Numbered from the stretch's first letter, positions 41,460 to 54,195 are shown. The stretch: DNA of 64,000 nucleotides from Ornithodoros turicata (GCF_037126465.1 NC_088206.1:28274790-28338789), one strand, 5' to 3'. Notes: generated by a model not told the origin, from the sequence alone. A program made the numbers and translations.

Positions 41460-42268
41460 CTTCCGCGGCCGCAGAAGCTGCGGCGGCGTGACGTCACTCC
41501 CTAAGCGGAGGGGTGACAGCGCGGTGCTCAGGGAAGGAAAGGCGCCGTCCTGACGCCCTATAACTCTATGATTTGCCCACGCGGCCGCGGCATTCCTTTT
41601 TTTCAGGGTCGCGCCCTCTTTCCTTCTTAGAGAGTGACGTTTTCACATTTTTCAACACAGGGAATTGCGGAATACTCTCAACATCCGGCGTCTGCTCTTG
41701 TCATGCATCCCATCGAGTAACAGTCAAACTGCGCCACTATTTCGCGGGGGATTTTCGATACCGTGGTTAGTGATCTATGTGGAATAAAAGTACACTATAG
41801 TTTCGAAATCGACTGGGACAGATTGGACCGCCCCTTTAAATTCGTCGACTGACATCGGGTTTGCGAGCTAGACGCTGCAACCTTAACAGAAATACATGGT
41901 TTATCAGAAAACACCGAAAAATATGCGGCTCTTTTCTCGCATTGTAAACAGTAAAAACCCGATTTGTAGCTAATGAGGTCGCTACAGAAACATCTGCAAG
42001 GTCTGACTTGAGAAATGCATATCAAATTTTTTAGGCTGCGCGAATATTCGGATCTTTCGAACATTGAAGCGAATAGTAATTGTATATCCGATTCCTAGTC
42101 CGAATTAAATATAGAATTAGATATTCAAATTTCGAATCGAATCGATGTCTCTTCTAAACTCAGAACGTTCGAATGGTTCCGAAGCTGCACTCATAAGCCC
42201 AGAAACGCAGGAAGAGAAAACAGTGAGTGCTGCTTTATACGAAGATTCGAATGAGCACAAATCGATAA
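41460..42268. other. Unassigned DNA
   Basis: No gene or repeat family is recognised, apart from AT-rich TTCGAA-containing text near 42.04-42.16 kb. Confidence 0.4.
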
Positions 42269-42269
42269 A

Positions 42270-42480
42270 TGCTGGCCTCAGTAGCTCAGTCGGTAACGTG
42301 TTGGCTTGCTGAGTTCAAAATCGTGGGTTTACTGCGGGTCGAGGACAGTGGCAATGTGGGGGAGGTAAACATTGCTTCCAGCACCGTGTGTCGGAGATTT
42401 TCGGCGCACGCCAAAAGAACCCCAGGTGATCGCAATTATTCCGAATCCTACTGTGCGGCGCGTGCACCATGTCGCCGCAC
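42270..42480 (+). mobile_element. Second tRNA-derived SINE
   Basis: CTCAGTAGCTCAGTCGGTAA contains a good box A (TAGCTCAGTCGG). The box B region (GTGGGTTTACTGCGG) is degraded. A body with CGCACGCCAAAAGAACCCCA and GTGATCGCAATTATTCCGA follows, as in arthropod SINEs with a tRNA head. It is distinct from the 28.2-kb family. Confidence 0.65.
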
Positions 42481-42552
42481 AAATAGGCTGACACACCTTA
42501 CGTGTAAATCTACTCCGAGTACCTATTATATGCTCTGTGTGTTTACGGTTCG

Positions 42553-44560
42553 GTTATACACTCTAAGAAAAAAAGGTTGAAAACGGGTAGAAGCGCAACA
42601 TTCCCTCTACCGACTGCAGGTGGCGTTGATGCTGTTTCTGCCCTTTTACTCAACTCTCTCCCCCCTACGGTAGAACCACTGTGAGAATTTTATCATCACT
42701 ACATATATACATTCACTACATTACTACATACATACACTACATTACTACATATGTCACACGAGTTCAAGTGCATATTCATATCACCGTTCAAGAGATTAGC
42801 CAGTGCGACCAAATACGGAGTGTCTGCACTTGCGCAGAATCGCTGATTGTGTAACAGGGGTCAGTATAGAGACGAAAGCCGAGACTGACAGACTGTAGGT
42901 TTGCACATGGACACTGCTGCACAGAAGGCCATGCGTGCGAGTTATCGGTTCAGCTGCAATGATATACAGCATAAGCAAGGTGGAGACACGCAGAACCATG
43001 TGAGTAATCTTGATATTCACATTTTTCTTGCCGAGTGTGTGCATACGCACAAATCAGATGTGTTTTTCTCAGTGCGTTCTCGGGTTGTCGTTTGACACTT
43101 TTTCGGCGTCTTATGAAAATGCAATATCACGAAATGTATTTGTGTAATACACGCAGGCCACCATGACGACTTTGCCACGACACCTTACCAGCGCCCTTCT
43201 GAGGTGATTGTATGATCCACCTCGAAAATGAAGAAATGACATGACATACGGCGTGCCCACTGTTTGATGAGAGAAGGCACTCATGGCTCGAGTGTTGTTT
43301 TTTCAACGCTCTCTATGTCATTATTATTGTCTTGTGTGCACAGCCAGAATAGACGGCCTTGCTTTTGTATACCTATTTCTAAGGAGTGAAACATGTACCC
43401 TCGTTATTAGTTGTCGCTTATGTTTTTAACAGCTCTATTGATGTCATTTACATTTCAGGGGGATTGGTAGCTTATCCATCCTGCCATGTGTTCTTCCGGG
43501 CAGATATTACATACCGAACGGATACTGGTGTGTCTTTAAAGTGACACAGCAGTGTGAAGCGTTCAGCCCTCAGAAGTTATCCCCATGGCGTTGTTGTGGT
43601 GAATGGATGTTGAATTTATGTCCAAGACAGTTCATGCAAGTCATAGTGACCATGCAAGCGCTCTGCAGTCTGAAGGATGAAACGATGGAGTCGTCTGGTG
43701 TTGTGCCGTGTTTTCTTTCGTGTCTCCGTGCTCAGGGTTCTTAAGTATGGATGTACCATAAAGGTGAACAGTTCTACTGACGGTAGAACAGCCTTCTGGG
43801 AAAGGTAAAACATTTAGGCTCAAGATGGAGCCATATTTCTCACCCTTGAGGTAGACGTGTCTCCTATGTGGAGAGAAAAGATAGACCCCCAGAGGAACAA
43901 CACTTCACCATGTAAGTGCAGAATTTTGCCACTTATTGAAAGAAAAGTAGGATCGAATGTCGTGTCCCTTTCAGGGACTACCGTAATCCCCTCAAGACCC
44001 TGGCTTTCGGGCACGACCTTGTTCGCCTCTAGCTTCGAGCGTAGTTCAACTCTACCAAATTGGTGGTGCTCTCGAACACTATGACGTCATTTGTTTACAA
44101 ACAGGGAGAGGTCAATTGCTTCGGGGATCCAGTGTGTTTTTTTTAGCGGGTCCAGATTAAAAAAAAAGCAAAAAGCTATGAGAGCAGCATAGATACTGTC
44201 TTTTCATAGGGGATACACGGCCAGAGGGACATTCTTTCAGAGATTATCAGCTACTGGATAACTAGTCACCCCCAAACTAATTAATTAAACCTTTAATTTG
44301 GGGTATCAGGCAAAAGTGAGATAGCACAATGGAAACAATCCTCGTTAAGAGAATCCGGAACCGCATCCGCAAACATTGCATGAGACCGATAGAGTTATGT
44401 TAGGCATCGCTTTACATTCTACTTGGGGAAATTTCTCTTCCGAGAACAGCTTTCATATTAAGTAGACGAGTTCACCGTCTCTACAGCTAAGGAAACGCCA
44501 GCGATAGTAACATCACGATGATGTAGGCCAGACTAGCCAGGCACACAAATGGATTATCTC
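42553..44560. other. Unassigned DNA with a MITE-like start and a microsatellite
   Basis: TACACTCTAAGAAAAAAAGG (42553) looks like the start of a TA-targeted MITE, compare CACTCTAAAA at 51294. An ACATTACTAC/ACATACATAC microsatellite lies at about 42695-42755. The rest to 44.56 kb shows no supported gene; two-thirds is of ordinary composition. Confidence 0.4.
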
Positions 44561-44564
44561 CCGA

Positions 44565-47500
44565 GTTCGTCTGCTTCGCGTTGAAGGGCTGAACGAGTGA
44601 ACGGTGAACTGCGGTGATCGGCTGGTTCGCCTCTCTGGGAGCAGTTAAGAATGAATACGTTCACTTCGAAAGTTCGTGAAGGAACACGTCGCGCGGACTG
44701 AAGGACTGAACGAGTGAATGGTGATCGGTTCGTTCGTCTCTTTGGGAGCGGTCCTGACTGAATACGTCGGCATCAACAGTTCGTGAAAAAAAAAACAAAG
44801 AAAAAAAAACGGCGTGCCAACTGAAGGAGTGAACGGTGAACTGCGGTGGAGGGGGGGGACAGTTTGTTCGCCTCTGTTGCAGCAGTTCTGAATGAATACG
44901 TCGGCTTCGACAATTCGTGAAGGAACAGGGCGCGCAGGCTGAAGGGCTGAGCGAATGAACGATGAACTCTGGTGATCGGTTCGTTCGCTACTCTGCGAGC
45001 AGTTCTGAATGAATACGTCGGCTTTGACAATTCGTGAAGGAGCACGGGTCGCGGTCTGAAGGACTAAATGAGTGAACAGTAAAAGGTTCGTTAGCCTCAC
45101 TGGGAGGAGTTCTGAATGAATACGTCGGCTTGGACAGTTCGTGAAAGAACACGGCGCGCGAAGTGAAGGACTGAACGAGTGAATGGTGAACGGTTCGTTC
45201 GTCTCTGCATGGGAGCAGTTCTGACTGAATACGTCGGCTTCGACAATTCGTGAAGGAACACGGCGCGCAGACTGAAGGGCTGAGCGAATGAACGATGAAC
45301 TGCAGTGATCGGTTCGTTCGCCTCTCTGCGAGCAGTTCTGAGTCACTACGTCGGCTTCAACAGTTCGTGAACGCGCGGAATGAAAGGCTGGAGGGGTGAT
45401 CTGTGGTGATCGGTTGATTCGCCTCGCTGGGAGCAATCCAGAATGATGACGTCGGCTTCGACGGTTCGTGAAGGAACACGGTGCTCGCAGTGAAGGACTA
45501 AACAAGTGAACGGTGAAGTGCGGTGAACGGTTTGTTCGCCTCTCTGCGAGGAGTTCTGAATGAATACGTCGGCTTCGACAATTCGTGAAGGAACAGGGCG
45601 CGCAGGCTGAAGGGCTGGGCGAATGAACGATGAACTGTGGTGATCGGTTCGTTCGCCTCTCTGCGAGCAGTTCTGAATGAATACGTCGGCTTTGACAATT
45701 CGTGAAGGAGCACGGGTCGCGGACTGAAGGACTAAACCAGTGAACAGTGAAAGGTTCGTTCGCCTCTCTGGAATCAGTTCTGACTGAATATATCGGCATC
45801 TGGGAATGAATATGTCGGCATCAACAGTTCGTGAAAGAAAAAGCACGCCAACTGAAGGACTGGACGAGTGAACGGTGAACTGCGGTGGACAGTTCGTTCG
45901 TCTCTGTTGCAGCAGTTCTGAATGAATATGTCGGCTTCGATAATTTGTGAAGGAACACTGCGCGCACACTGAAGGACTGAGCGAATGAACAGTGAGCTGC
46001 GGTGATCGGTTCGTTCGCCTCTCTATGAGCAGTTCAGCAGCGCAATTCAATGAATACGTCGGCCTTGAAAGTCCGTGAAGGAGCAGAGTCGCGGACTGAA
46101 GGACTAAACGAGTGAACAACGAAAGGTTCATTCGCCTCTCTGGGAGCAGTTCTGAATGAATACTTCGGCTTCGACAGTTCGTGAAGGAACACGGCGCGCG
46201 TACTGAAGGACTGAACTAGTGAATGGTGAGCGGTTCGTTCGTCTCTCTAGGAGCAGTTCTGACTTAATACGTCGGCATCAACAGTTCGTGAAGGAAAACG
46301 GCGCGCCAACTGGAGGACTGGACGAGTGAACGGTGAACTGCGGTGAACAGTTCGTTCGCCTCTCTTACAGCAGTTCTGAATCAATACGTTGGCTTCGACA
46401 GTTCGGGAAGGAACATGGTGCGCGGCCTGAAGGGCTGAGCGAGCGAACGGTGAACTGCGGTGAACGGTCTGTTCGTGTGTCTAGGATCAGTTCTGAATGA
46501 ATACATCGGTTGTAACAGTTCGTGAAGGAACACGGTGTGCTGGCTGAAGGACCGAACGAGTGAACGGTTTGTTCGCCTCTCTGGGAGCATTTCTGAATGA
46601 ATACGTCGGTTTTGAAAGTTCGTGAAGGAGCACGGGTCGCGGACTGAAGGACTAAACGAGTGAACAGTGAAATGTCCGTTCGCCTGAGAGAACTGATGTT
46701 CTGAGGCTAGAACAACATAGAAGGGACAAGAAGGGTAACAATATAGAAGGGTAATCCAGAAGATGTGGGTTCGAGTCCTACAGCTGGCTAACCTTTTCAG
46801 TGACTTTCATCTTTCATCGTTTTTTTTTTCGTCCGTTCGCCTCTCTGGGAGCAGTTCTGAATGAATACGTCGGCATCAACAGTTCGTGAAGGGAAACGGC
46901 GCCAACTGAAGGACTGAACGAGTGAACGGTGAGTAGTCCGTTCGCCTCTCTTGCAGCAGTCGGCTTCGACAGTTCGTGAACAGAGTGCGCGGGATGAAGG
47001 ACTGAAGGGGTGAACGGTCATCTGCGGTAATCGATTCATTCGCCTCTCTGGGAGCAGTTCTGAATGAATACGTCGGCTTGGACAGTTCGTGAAAGAACAC
47101 GGCGCGCTAACTGAAGGACTGAACGAGTGAATGGTGAACGGTTCGTTCGTCTCTGCATGGGAGCAGTTCTGACTGAATACGACGGCTTCGACAATTCGTG
47201 AAGGAACACGGCGCGCAGACTGAAGGGCTGAGCGAATGAACGATGAACTGCAGTGATCGGTTCGTTCGCCTCTCTGCGAGCAGTTCTGAATCACTATGTC
47301 GGCTTCGACAGTTCGTGAACGCGCGGAATGAAAAGCTGGAGGGGTGATCTGTGGTGATCGGTTCATTCGCCTCGCTGGGAGCAATCCAGAAGGATGACGT
47401 CGGCTTCGACGGTTCGTGAAGGAACACGGTGCTCGCAGTGAAGGACTAAACAAGTGAACGGTGAAGCGCGGTGAACGGTTCGTTCGCCTCTCTGCGAGCA

Positions 47501-49800
47501 GTTCTGAATGAATACGTCGGCTTCGACAATTCGTGAAGGAGCACGGGTCGCGGACTGAAGGACTAAACCAATGAACAGTGAAAGGTTCGTTCGCCTCTCT
47601 GGAATCAGTTCTGACTGAATATGTCGGCATCTGGGAATGAATATGTCGACATCAACAGTTCGTGAAGGAAAACGGCACGCCAACTGAAGGACTGGACGAG
47701 TGAACGGGGAACTGCGGTGAACAGTTCGTTCGTCTCTATTGCAGCAGTTCTGAATGAATACATCGGCTTCGATAATTTGTGAAGGAACACTGCGCGCACA
47801 CTGAAGGACTGAGCGAATGAACGGTGAGCTGCGGTGATCGGTTCGTTCGCCTCTCTATGAGCAGTTCAGCAGTGCAATTCAATGAATACGTCGGCCTTGA
47901 AAGTCCGTGAACGAGCAGAGGTCGCGGACTGAAGGACTAAACGAGTGAACAACGAAATGTTCATTCGCCTCTCTGGGAGGAGTTCTGAATGAATACTTCG
48001 GCTTCGACAGTTCGTGAAGGAACACGGCGCGCGTACTGAAGGACTGAACTAGTGAATGGTGAGCGGTTCGTTCGTCTCTCTAGGAGCAGTTCTGACTTAA
48101 TACGTCGGCATCAACAGTTCGTGAAGGAAAACGGCGCGCCAACTGGAGGACTGGACGAGTGAACGGTGAACTGCGGTGAACAGTTCGTTCGCCTCTCTTA
48201 CAGCAGTTCTGAATCAATACGTTGGCTTCGACAGCTCGGGAAGGAACATGGTGCGCGGCCTGAAGGGCTGAGCGAGCGAACGGTGAACTGCTGTGAACTG
48301 TCTGTTCGTGTTTCTAGGATCAGTTCTGAATGAATACGTCGGTTGTAACAGTTCGTGAAGGAACACGGTGTGCTGACTGAAGGACCGAACGAGTGAACGG
48401 TTTGTTCGCCTCTCTGGGAGCATTTCTGAATGAATACAGAGGCTTCGACAGTTCGTGAAGGAACACGGCGCGCGGACTGAAGGACTAAACGAGTGACGCG
48501 TGAATTGCATGGTCTGAACGGTTCGTTCGTTCTGTGGGAGCAGTTACGAATAAATCCGTTGACTCCTACAGTTCGTGAAAGAACACAGACTGAAGGGCTG
48601 AATAAGTGAACTGTGAGCTGCGGTAAACGGTCCATTCACCTCTCTGGGATCAGTTCTGACTGAATATGTGGGCATCAACAGTTCGTGAAGGAAAACGGCG
48701 CGCCAACCGAAGGACTGAACGAGTGAACCTTGAACTGCAGTGAACAGTTTGTTCGCCTCTCTTGCAGCAGTTCTGAATGAATACGTCGGCTTCGACAATT
48801 CGTGAAGGAACACGGCGCGCAGACTGAAGGGCTGAACGAGTGAACGGTGAACTGCGGTGATCGGTTCGTTCGCCTCTCTGGGGGCAGTTCAGAATGAATA
48901 CGTCGGCTTTGAAAGTTCGTGAAGGAGCACGGGTCGCGGACTGAAGGACTAAACGAGTGAACAGTGAAATGTCCATTCGCCTCTCTGGGAGCAATTCTGA
49001 ATGAATACGTCGGCATCAACAGTTCGTGAAGGGAAACGGCGCCAACTGAAGGACTGAACGAGTGAACGGTGAGCTGCGGTGAACAGTCCGTTCGTCTCTC
49101 TTGCAGCAGTTGTGAATCAATCGGCTTCGACAGTTCGTGAACCGAGTGCGCGGGATGAAGGACTGAAGGGGTGAACGGTCATCTGCGGTAAACAATTCAT
49201 TCGCCTCTGGGGGAGCAGTTCAGAATGAAGACGTCGGCTTCGACGGTTCGTGAAGGAACACGGTGCCCGAGTGAAGGACTAAACGGGCGAACGGTGAAAG
49301 ATTCGTTCGCCTCTCTGGGAGCATTTCGGAATGAATACCGAGGCTCCGACAGTTCGTGAATAAATACTGCGCTCAACAGTTCGCTTGTCTCATTTATAAA
49401 AAAAAAAAAAAAAACATGTTGACTTCGACACTTCGTGAAGGAACACGGAGCGCGGACTGAAGGGCTGAACGAGTGAACGGTGAAGCGCGGTGAACGGTTC
49501 TTTCGGCTCTCTGGGAGCAGTTCTGAATGAATACGGCGACCTCAACATTTCGTGAAGGAACACGGAGCGCGGACTGAAGCACTGAACGAGTGAATGGTGA
49601 ACTGCGGTGAACGGTTCGTTCGCCTCTCTGGGAGCAGCTCTGAATGAATACGTCAGGTTAAACAGCTCGTGAAGGAAGACGGCGCGCCGACTGAAGGACT
49701 GAACGGTGAACTATGGTGAACGGTTCGTTTGCCTCTCTGGCAGCAGTTCTGTAGCAACACGTCGGCTTCGACAGTTGGTGAAGAAACACGACGCAAGGAA
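44565..49800. repeat. Satellite of about 117-bp units (roughly 45 copies), interrupted once
   Basis: Each unit repeats AGTTCGTGAAGGAACACGG, ACTGAAGGACTGAACGAGTG, AACGGTGAACTGCGGTGA, CGGTTCGTTCGCCTCTCTGG and GCAGTTCTGAATGAATACGTC. Spacing between GAATGAATACG words is 105-120 bp (for example 44890, 45007, 45113). Units vary by substitutions and small deletions. A block of about 1.8 kb is duplicated within the array (about 45.12-46.6 kb against 47.07-48.43 kb). Long open minus-strand frames (to 384 codons at 44645-45799) arise because many units are 117 bp, a multiple of 3. Confidence 0.93.
46685..46830 (+). mobile_element. SINE fragment inside the satellite
   Basis: GAGAACTGATGTTCTGAGGC and AACAACATAGAAGGGACAA are followed by AATCCAGAAGATGTGGGTTC, with an intact box B GGTTCGAGTCC, and the tail TTTTCAGTGACTTTCATC. 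This is the 3' part of the family seen at 28.2 kb. Confidence 0.75.
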
Positions 49801-49929
49801 TGAAGGGGGGCGATCCCACGCAAAATGATCCGGCGGCCCTGCTCAGCCCTCACAAAACTATCGCGAATTTTTACGAAAAATTTTGAGCAGTCCCTAATAG
49901 TGCAAAACGACATAACACCAAACATTTCT

Positions 49930-50600
49930 TCGCAGATCTCAATGTTGCCGGTGCTAGACACGAGCGATGCTCACAGCGCTGGCGAAAACCAAACCTGGCA
50001 TAAACGGCAGCTACGGCTCATAGAAAGCACATAGAAATGTGAGGTTTCCTTTTGCGTATAGAGGAAGCCATTCTCTACATAACGTCGAAATCCCGGTTGT
50101 TACGCTGTAATCGGTACTGGTATACACAGGCTGGAAGTTTCGCAATTTTCCTCCTATTTCGCGATTTTTTGGGGAAAATGAAACCAATGAATTTTAATGA
50201 ATATTTTTTCTTCCAACGTCTCATGGAATACTTCAACAGGAAAAATCGCAAGACCCGTAACTCTAGTAGTCATTTCAGGAAAAATAGGAGAAGTATGCGC
50301 TTTTTCAAAAATTCGCTACAATCGAGCGTAAAAGACGAAATGAAGAGTTCAGAAGAGACGTCTGAAACCAATGCAGTTTGATAGAACGAGCCTTCTTGTA
50401 CAACATATTAAAAAATCTCGAGGGTGATTTTTCGTATACAAGAGAAAATGTTTTTTTTCTTTGTAGTGGGGGGTATTACGGCCACAGTTACCCACGTTGG
50501 ATATATTTGGTGGGGCGCCCTATATTTTTTTCTTCGGCTCCTGTTATAATTATCTTTATTTTGTTTTTTTTTTCTGGTTGGTTTTCAATATGAGAACCAT
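49930..50600. repeat. Dispersed repeat, copy A
   Basis: AGATCTCAATGTTGCCGG... CGCTGGCGAAAACC, TTTTGCGTATAGAGGAA and ACGCTGTAATCGGT match in reverse complement 54.79-54.98 kb. GTATTACGGCCACAGT... GGCGCCC near 50.47-50.52 kb matches 54.71-54.77 kb inverted. The internal plus frame 50052-50381 is basic and low-complexity and unlikely to be a gene. Confidence 0.65.
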
Positions 50601-51290
50601 CCGGACCAAAGGAACATGGCTTTATTTGAGCGCTGTGGAGTTCCAATACACCAGTATGAACATTAGGCGTGTAAATACATGTTCAGTTGATCAAAGTTCC
50701 CTTTAACTGTCACATTTAAATGCTGAACAATTCAGAAAAAAATACTAATCACGAAAAGTCTTAAAAATGTAACGTTGTAGGAAAAGACGAACATCCAAAG
50801 CGTCATTTACATGGCAGAACTACTGGAAAGCGACGGAATCTTACGGTGGTGGTCCTTCGTCCATGCTGTACTAGGTCCCAGTGAGGCTCACAGCTAAAGC
50901 CCTTCACCATCTGCGGATGGAAGCGTATATCCGCGGATATACGCTTTGGGGATATCCGCGGAAGCTTGTTATGATCTGCGGACCGGACGCGAATGGCGCC
51001 GAATCAGGAGCGGAACGGATGCAGATAAGCCGCGAGATTGCGCCGCCAATTTTTTTCGCACTAGCTACCGAAAACAGGGTACAAGGTGAACGCAAGCCGC
51101 TCCCGCGACTAGGAGATATCTCTGGCGTCTCGAGTCGAGGTGCGCGCTCGACGCCGATCTTGCGTTGCATTTGCAATAAACTCTACAGATTCCATTTGTT
51201 GCAAAATGTGTTGCTGTGCTTGGTGCCGTGTATCCTCTGATGGCATCATGGACGCTCAGGGCCTGTCCTCTCTACAAAAGCTACACTCTA
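50601..51290. other. Unassigned DNA
   Basis: No supported gene. A short inverted word GGATATACGCTT / AAGCGTATATCC lies at about 50921-50948. Confidence 0.35.
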
Positions 51291-51291
51291 A

Positions 51292-51655
51292 AATCTGTAC
51301 CTCTTAAAAACCCCTTTTATAAGGTACATTTTTGCAAAAATGTACCCTTTATTTTCTGCGGTACGAAATCACCTAAAAGGTACAGCACTTTTAAGGTATG
51401 CCGTCTAACAGGTACACCCGTATAAGAGGTACAGCCGTCTAAGAGGTACAGCCATTTTAGAGGCACCGTCGTCTAAAGGGTACAACCGTCTAAGAGGTAC
51501 TACCGTCTAACAGGTACGCCCGTCTAAGAGGTACTGCCGTCTAACAGGTACGTCCGTTTAAGAGGTACATACGTCTAAGAGGTACAACCATCTAAGAGGT
51601 AAGCCCGTCTAACAGGTACGCCCGTCTAAGGGGTACAGTTGTCTAAGAAGTATAC
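51292..51655. repeat. GTAC-rich minisatellite with MITE-like end
   Basis: It starts TA-CACTCTAAAATC, then a run of about 19-20-bp units of the form CCGTCTAAGAGGTACA with variants (CAGGTAC, GGGTAC). A partner with inverted end (GATTTTAGAGTG-TA) and GGTACC-rich text lies at 53985-54195. Termini of CACTCTAAAA with TA outside fit a Tc1/mariner-type MITE. Confidence 0.65.
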
Positions 51656-52331
51656 AGTCCGCACACAACAGAGAGGAACATGAGAGAACTGATGTTCTGA
51701 GGCTGGAACAACATAGAAGGGACAATCACATACAAGGCCTCAAGTTGTGGTGACATAATCCGCACGTGACGTATGGCACGCACAGTAAAACGCACGACGC
51801 CCATCATGTACTGTGCGCTTATGCTTTGGTATCGGTCGTGGTAATACACACTCGCAGAAGTGTGCATCTGTAACATACGCGAAATTGACTAACGTGTTGC
51901 AAGCACATGCGGAACAAAGACAAAAGGCGATCTGAATACTGATTCGCTCTTTATTTGACCTTCAGCGATTTCAGTAGCTGCGAAAGTCGTGTCTTTCTGT
52001 ACGGCTTCGGGAATTCGTTGTCGCCTACGACATATATTTGCAGCAGGCCTAACAACTGGCCAAAAGCAGTTGGGTATGTCAAGTTTTTTATGTAGTAAAC
52101 TCTCAAGCAGCACAGCAGCACAAACTCATATAAGCATGTCCGATGGTTCCAGCTGCACAGCCTCTCCGCCACTACACCAAACAAGGCTCTCCTGCCCGAA
52201 AAAGAGTTTCGGTCCCGGAGAGACCACCTCTTCGGGGACGGTCTGGAGAGGAACGCCGCAATTAGTTCGTGTTTGTGCCTTCCAAAAGGTTTGTCTCAAA
52301 CAAAGGAAGCAGTTCACATACCGTTGATATC

Positions 52332-52494
52332 AGGTCATACTTCGATTCTTTTTGGACGTAAGAATACGTCCACATCGACGAACGTCGATGATTCTTTTCC
52401 TTCATGGCTGAAAAAGCCGCCAGGATGTTCGTCATCACCACCATAGCTTGATCAAAGCTTTTGCGGAATCTGACGTCGAATTCCAGTATCAGCT
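52332..52494 (-). CDS. Candidate host-gene exon with canonical splice sites
   Basis: On the minus strand an acceptor TTTGTTTCTCAG is followed by an open segment of about 54 codons (LILEFDVRFRKSFDQAM, VVMTNILAAFSAMKEKN) and then a GTATGTG donor. The phase is 0 at both ends if joined to the candidate exon at 53335-53380. Family unknown. An extracellular enzyme with many small exons is one possibility, without proof. It lies between repeats and may be a fragment of a gene with long introns. Confidence 0.4.
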
Positions 52495-52844
52495 GAGAAA
52501 CAAATGTAGTTTAGATATTAGAGATAAAACTACACTGTCGGCTTGAGCTGTAACAGAATAGTAAAACCGATCACTTCGCTTGATTTATTTCGATCGTATG
52601 AATAATTAGTGTTGACAAACCACATCGCTACGCCGTTAAGTGAAGACGTCATTCTGACCCATGGGTGTTCTGCTGACTGGCTACTCTTGCTGGTGCCTGA
52701 CCTTCCAGCAAAGGAATGTATAAAGGTGATCAGATTTCCCTCCAGTATAGTATTATAATTTTTCCTTACTCGGGGAGCTGGATTCGAAAGGATTCATTGG
52801 AGGTGGCCATGCCACGGGGTAGTAGTGTTCGTTATACTGACGGG

Positions 52845-53115
52845 AGGTACACTGGCGCGCAGACTTGTCTTAACCAGTGGAGCGCGTGTCATTGGACGCT
52901 AAGACGCAGCTGGAAGCGAGGTTGGGATGATCTACTATCCCCTTGAAGGGAGGTCGATACGCACAGCGGATGAGGTCGCGTTTCGGCATCTCCGTTGTGC
53001 GTACCGACCCTCCCTTCAACGGGATTGTAGATCATCCTGATCTCGTTTCCAGATGTCCATCAGCGTCCGATGACACGCGCTCCGCTGGTGGCAAGTGTAC
53101 GCGCCACTGTATCTA
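52845..53115. repeat. Hairpin-forming inverted repeat (foldback MITE)
   Basis: Arms of about 126 bp (52845-52970 and about 52989-53115) are about 80 percent reverse complementary by eye. Paired words include GGAGCGCGTGTCAT, GATGATCTAC and TTGAAGGGAGG. A spacer of fewer than 20 bp separates them. Confidence 0.75.
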
Positions 53116-53334
53116 CATCGGAAAATATTTCAGAGCTACAACTGGGACGATACCCTGCAGCGCTAGACAAGCCTGAAATAATTCACTGACGTGGAACGCT
53201 TCTAGGTTGTTAGAACCCCCAATGCAATCGCATACGCACTCTGGCAAGCTCGCGTTCACAAAGCTCACCCCATATGCACGTAGTTGTAGCGAAAATGAAC
53301 AACGTTAAAGAGCAACTTACCATCAGGTGCACCT

Positions 53335-53380
53335 TCACGGCCTCTCCATGTCCCTTAACCGGTCAACTTAACCGTGCGAA
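53335..53380 (-). CDS. Candidate upstream host-gene exon end
   Basis: The minus strand reads PVKGHGEAVKVHLM directly before a consensus GTAAGT donor at about 53334. It joins in phase to 52494. The exon start is not defined: a TGA lies 5' in the same frame and the acceptor is weak. Confidence 0.3.
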
Positions 53381-53984
53381 GACGGCGTCTTCCTGATCAC
53401 AAATAACCTTCAAACGCGGACGCGGCTGCACTTATAACGTATGTTTCTTCCGTAGGTATCAAGAGTTCGATTCGCTAAATATGAGGCAAGATAAAGAAAA
53501 AATAAGAAACTGACCCGCCTGACCTCATGAAACCACTGGAAGGTGTGGTTTGTCGGTTCGTCGACAGCTTATCTGTTCCGGAATGTTTTTTCTTTTAGTT
53601 TTCATGTTGGCCAAAAGAAAACCTGCTTCCTTCACGAACACACGGAGAGAGTTCAATCTTTTTCTGTTTTATCGATTTAAATACCCAATAAGCAATAAAC
53701 CGCGCCTATACAGAACGGCATTTTCCTTCCTCACTGTCTAGCCTGTGTTCCTAATATACTTGAAACAGACGCAGACAATTTAAACAAAAGTACCGTGGTT
53801 GAGGCTCTTTAGCTGACGATACAGACAGGAACGTTTTATCATCTGCCGTGAATGAAACAATCATAGTTGTAAGTCAATCTTTATCTCCAAGTCCGTGCGA
53901 TGTACATGCATTATCTGACTGCATCGAACCCTTTGGGGCGTTACTTGAACGCAAGAAGTGGTGAAAGCAGTGGAAAGCACAATA

Positions 53985-54195
53985 AGATTTTACGCAAGAG
54001 GTACTGCTTTATACGGTACCTCATAAACTGACCGTGTACCCCATAAATATTCTTGTACCTCATACATACAAATCGAGATCCTTTGTCTCGCCCAGTACCT
54101 CTTAAAGCAACTGCGAAAAAGCACTGATGTACCTGATATTTACCAGGTACAGCTCGATATAAGGTACGTTATAAGGTACCGATTTTAGAGTGTAT
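53985..54195. repeat. GTACC-rich repeat, inverted partner of 51292-51655
   Basis: TACGGTACCTCATAAACTG, GTGTACCCCATAAATATTC and TTGTACCTCATAC words end in ACCGATTTTAGAGTG followed by TA. The end is the reverse complement of the left terminus at 51294. It may be a related independent MITE or the far end of a 2.9-kb element. Confidence 0.6.

Noticed and set aside
44645..45799. 384-codon minus-strand reading frame as a host gene
   Set aside because: It lies wholly within the satellite, repeats every 39 codons, and parallel frames open in other registers; kept only as a finding on frame retention.
50052..50381. 109-residue basic protein
   Set aside because: Sits in a dispersed repeat (copy A), low complexity, and the inverted copy B lacks the frame.
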